Source: Davidsoniella eucalypti | Taxonomy: Eukaryota; Ascomycota; Sordariomycetes; Microascales; Ceratocystidaceae | Assembly (NCBI GenBank): GCA_004009845.1 | Contig: RMBW01000041.1 | Span: 1 to 64,000 of the forward strand | Direction: 5' to 3' | DNA: 64,000 nt | Shown: positions 61,447 through 64,000 of the stretch, in pieces | Layout of the letters: the number at the start of each line of letters is the position of its first letter | How positions within the stretch are numbered: the stretch's first letter is position 1 | Position numbers and translations under genes: made by a program | The notes under the pieces: model-generated | Seen by the model: only the letters and a program-made list of their open reading frames with translations | Told to the model about the DNA's origin: nothing | Database searches by the model: none

Positions 61447-62399
61447 ATGGCACCGGATATGCCACACGAATTACCAAAACCATCAACTTCTGCTATGTCT
61501 ATGTCCATATCGCCGAAAACTTCAAATTTGTCCATCCCGAAGATCATCACAGACCCGACTGTCAAACTCCGATCCACCCGCGACTTATTCAACGAACTTG
61601 GCAGCATTACTGGGGATTTTCTGATTGTTACAGGTAAGATGATTCATTTACATATGTGAACTTGTACTAATCCTTCTTACTATTAGATGTCTTGCCACAT
61701 CAGTTTTCTGCAATTGAGAAGGCCAGAGATGCTCGTGGCAGGCATTGGCGGTTTCATTACCGTGCCGAGCCCAAGACACTATGCATATCAGTGCCAACTG
61801 GTGTACATGAGGCATGCCACGCGAGTCTCTATCGTAATATTGACCTGAGAATGGCATCGGCAGGCATGGGTGATTATTGGAGGCCATTGGCTTCTACAAC
61901 ATTTGCTGGAGAAGATGGTACTGGTGGTGATAGTGGGGAGGGTGATTCAAGTGGTGGTCCAATGCTACGAGGCCGAAGATGGCCTACTCTCATGATTGAA
62001 GCTGGCTATTCCCAGTCGCTGAGCCAGCTCAGAAGAAAAATGAGGTGGTGGTTTGACAAGTCAAGTCACCAGATTAAAATTGTTCTTCTTTCAAAGTTTG
62101 ACCCTCAGTCTCAGACCATTGTCATAGAAAGGTGGGAAGAGGAAGTGAGCCAACCCCGGCCTGGTGCTACTGCAACCAGAGCTTCAAGCTACATGGAGCC
62201 AGCACTCCAGCAAACCATCTCTATCACTAGAGGTGCGGATAGAGCTCCTACATCATACAATGTAACTAATGGCGCATTGCTGTTGAAGTTCAAGCTACTC
62301 TTCTTGAGAGATGCTGGTCCTAGTGAGACCGACATAGTCCTCGATATCCCAGTTCTACAGATGTTTGCTTATCATGTCTGGCTTCAAGTTGAAAACTAA
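61447..62399 (+). CDS. Fungal hypothetical protein, possible PD-(D/E)XK-like fold, copy A (299 aa)
   Basis: Exons 61447-61633 and 61687-62399 flank a 53-nt intron (gtaag ... ttactattag) that gives VTDVLPHQF across the junction. The N-terminus is Ser/Pro-rich with SPKTSNLSIPKIITDPTVK. A conserved region follows (ARGRHWRFHYRAEPKTL, GVHEACHASLY), then an acidic Gly/Ser loop (GEDGTGGDSGEGDSSGG, about 137-153). The core is RWPTLMIEAGYSQSLSQL with Glu167, then RWWFDKSS, IKIVLLSKFD and IVIERWE. A Glu in a strand followed by GYSxS and a helix with paired Trp is reminiscent of Uma2-like nuclease folds, and many Pezizomycotina proteins carry an E-x-GYS-x-S motif; function is unknown and activity is not shown. 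There is no signal peptide. Confidence 0.8.
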
Positions 62400-62527
62400 A
62401 TAGCTTGCTACTTTATATTTACCAATACATGAATTCGTCTATCGCGAAGTCCGTCCTTGTTTATTTATTAGTTTGTTTATTTGTTGATGAACTCTTCATA
62501 TCAATCACGTGAGATTGTCTGTAATGA

Positions 62528-62549
62528 TGACGTAATAAATTGATATAAA
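62528..62549 (+). promoter_or_regulatory. CRE-like TGACGTAA plus TATA-like box, gene B
   Basis: TGACGTAA at 62528-62535 and gatataaa from about 62541 have the same order and spacing as before gene A; the start codon is 114 bp beyond the first motif. Confidence 0.5.
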
Positions 62550-62641
62550 AGTCACAAAATAAACATTGCTAGCACCTTTTAACTTTCTTACACTTCTACA
62601 AACACTACCAAACACTACGAATTTCATCACAACCGCTCCCC

Positions 62642-63616
62642 ATGGCACCTGATATGTCACACGAATCACCAAAACCAGCATCGCTATCAACTCCTGCTAC
62701 GTCTATGTCCATAGCGCCGAAAACTTCAAATTTGTCCATCCCGAAGATCATCACAGACCCGACTGTCAAATTCCGATCCACCAGCAAGTTATTGGATGAA
62801 CTTGACAGAATTACAGGTGATTTTCTCATTGTTACAGGTAAGATGATTCATTTACATATATATGTAAACTTGTACTAATCCTTCTTACTATTAGATGTCT
62901 TGCCACATCAGTTTTCTGCAATTGAGAAGGCCAGAGATGCTCGTGGCAGGCATTGGCGGTTCCATTACCGTGCAGAGCCCAAGACACTATTCATCTCAAT
63001 TCCAATTGGTGTACATGAGGCATGCCATGCGAGTCTTTATCATGAAATCACAATGAAAATGACATTGACAGGCTTGGGTAGATATTGGAGGCCATTGGCT
63101 TCTACAACATTTTCTGGAGAAGATGGTACTGGTGGTGATAGCGGAGAGGGGGATTCAAGTGGCGGTCCAATGCTACTAGGCCTTGGTACCCCAAGATGGC
63201 CTACTCTCATGATTGAAGTTGGCTATTCCCAGTCGCTGAGCCAGCTCAGAAGAAAAATGAGGTGGTGGTTTGACAAGTCAAGTCACCAGATCAAAATTGT
63301 TCTTCTTTCAAAGTTTGACCCTCAGTCTCAGACCATTGTCATAGAAAGGTGGGAAGAGGAAGTGAGCCAACCCCGGCCTGGTGCTACTGCAACCAGAGCT
63401 TCAAGCTACATGGAGCCAGCACTCCAGCAAACCATCTCTATCACTAGAGGTGCGGATAGAGCTCCTACATCATACAATGTAACTAATGGCAGATTATTGT
63501 TGAAGTTCAAGCTACTCTTCTTGAGAGATGCTGGTCCCAATGAAACAGATATAGTTCTTGATATCCCAAGTCTACAGATGTTTGCATATGCTGTCTGGCT
63601 TGAAGTTGAAAACTAA
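62642..63616 (+). CDS. Fungal hypothetical protein, possible PD-(D/E)XK-like fold, copy B (305 aa)
   Basis: Exons 62642-62837 and 62895-63616 flank a 57-nt intron at the same position and phase as in copy A. The protein is colinear with A, with small insertions in the N-terminus (PASLSTPATS region) and before the core (LGLGTPRWP for RGRRWP). The middle (GVHEACHASLYHEITMKM and onward) differs at many residues, while the core from GYSQS to the YNVTNG motif is identical in protein. All motifs noted for A, including the core Glu and RWWFDKSS, are kept, so both copies appear under selection or recently homogenised. Confidence 0.8.
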
Positions 63617-64000
63617 ATAGCTTGCTACTTTATATTTACCAATACACAGGCTTATGATTCTTTATTTGTGTTGGAGGTTGTGATTTAAGTATCAAGGCGC
63701 ACTTACTGTACTTTTTCAGTATAAACCAGAGCAGTTCAAGTGGCTAGTGATGTCTCACACACCAAACATCCAAAGAAACATAAAGACGCACCTCGACCTA
63801 ATCCTAAGTGGCAAAAACCTCAAGCCAGGCACCATCGCTTTTAAGGCTAAGAAGCAAAACTAGTATAAAATTCTCTCAGTAAAGTCGCCATGTCTTAGCC
63901 ATTGGGGTCATAAAACACCATGTTTCCGAGTTTTTCTTCTTGACATTTCGCATAATTCGGACTAGCCAGTTGTTTCCGTGCATGATGCGCTTCAGAGTCG
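63617..64000. other. Right edge; no gene assigned
   Basis: After the shared 3' block of unit B the sequence is unique. On the bottom strand a frame open from the window edge ends in a TGA at about 63882, with residues such as TLKRIMHGNNWLVRI. It might be the end of a gene lying beyond the window, but it is too short to judge. Confidence 0.3.

Larger units (their letters stand above)
61297..62429 (+). repeat. Tandem gene-duplication unit A
   Basis: The unit runs from the shared promoter motif (atgacgtaataaattgatat) through the gene to the shared downstream block ending ttaccaatacа-type sequence (tagcttgctactttatattt then accaataca). The second unit is at 62525-63646; about 95 bp of unrelated sequence separates them. 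Confidence 0.85.
62525..63646 (+). repeat. Tandem gene-duplication unit B
   Basis: Direct repeat of 61297-62429, including promoter motifs, both exons, the intron and about 30 bp downstream of the stop codon. Confidence 0.85.

Noticed and set aside
61241..61607. Short bottom-strand frames over the leader of gene A with repeated valine-phenylalanine motifs
   Set aside because: They are antisense to the 15-bp repeats and to exon 1; the spliced top-strand gene explains the region.

Overview
The window is nuclear DNA of a filamentous ascomycete (Pezizomycotina). A sordariomycete, perhaps hypocrealean, is my best guess but is not proven. The evidence is short GT-AG introns (53-204 nt in most genes) with CTAAC-like branch points, a Zn2Cys6 transcription factor, an RTG2-type Ppx/GppA protein, a long-tailed sugar porter, pyrimidine-rich leaders, and the fungal families at the right end (FunK1-type kinase, coiled-coil/PD-(D/E)XK/kinase proteins).

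Layout. 88-829: a 724-bp non-autonomous Mutator-like element with 150-bp terminal inverted repeats, a 9-bp target duplication and a stub of the transposase N-terminus. 2298-4337(-): a conserved fungal protein of unknown function. 4.5-12.2 kb: no recognisable gene. 12276-14293(+): RTG2-like protein in three exons. 15254-17910(-): Zn2Cys6 transcription factor in six exons, with an inverted CCAAT palindrome about 0.7 kb upstream. 19453-35083: a 7.8-kb gene-poor segment present twice in direct orientation, separated by one N and differing by a single 2-bp indel; this is most likely an unmerged contig overlap. 38.5-41.5 kb: a long pyrimidine-rich stretch leading into 41526-45479(+), a 1290-aa protein of a DUF8004-like fungal family. 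46866-49328(-): an MFS sugar transporter or sensor of 689 aa with a cytosolic tail of about 210 aa. 49.3-54.6 kb: leader and intergenic DNA.

The right end (54.6-63.6 kb) has a different character. It holds an intact 825-aa coiled-coil + nuclease-like + kinase-like protein, a broken relative of it, a broken FunK1-type kinase fused tail-to-tail to that relative, and a tandem pair of two-exon genes with a possible PD-(D/E)XK-like core and a near-identical internal patch that suggests gene conversion. Nuclease-like and kinase-like families thus cluster, duplicate and decay together here. This is the best candidate in the window for a poorly described, fast-evolving system (selfish, allorecognition, defence or effector-like).

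The left part carries ordinary housekeeping and regulatory genes. RTG2-like, sugar-sensor-like and transcription-factor genes could all act in nutrient signalling, but nothing shows that they work together. No tRNA, rRNA or CRISPR array was found. Exon borders come from reading splice sites and keeping frame; every multi-exon CDS given sums to a multiple of three.
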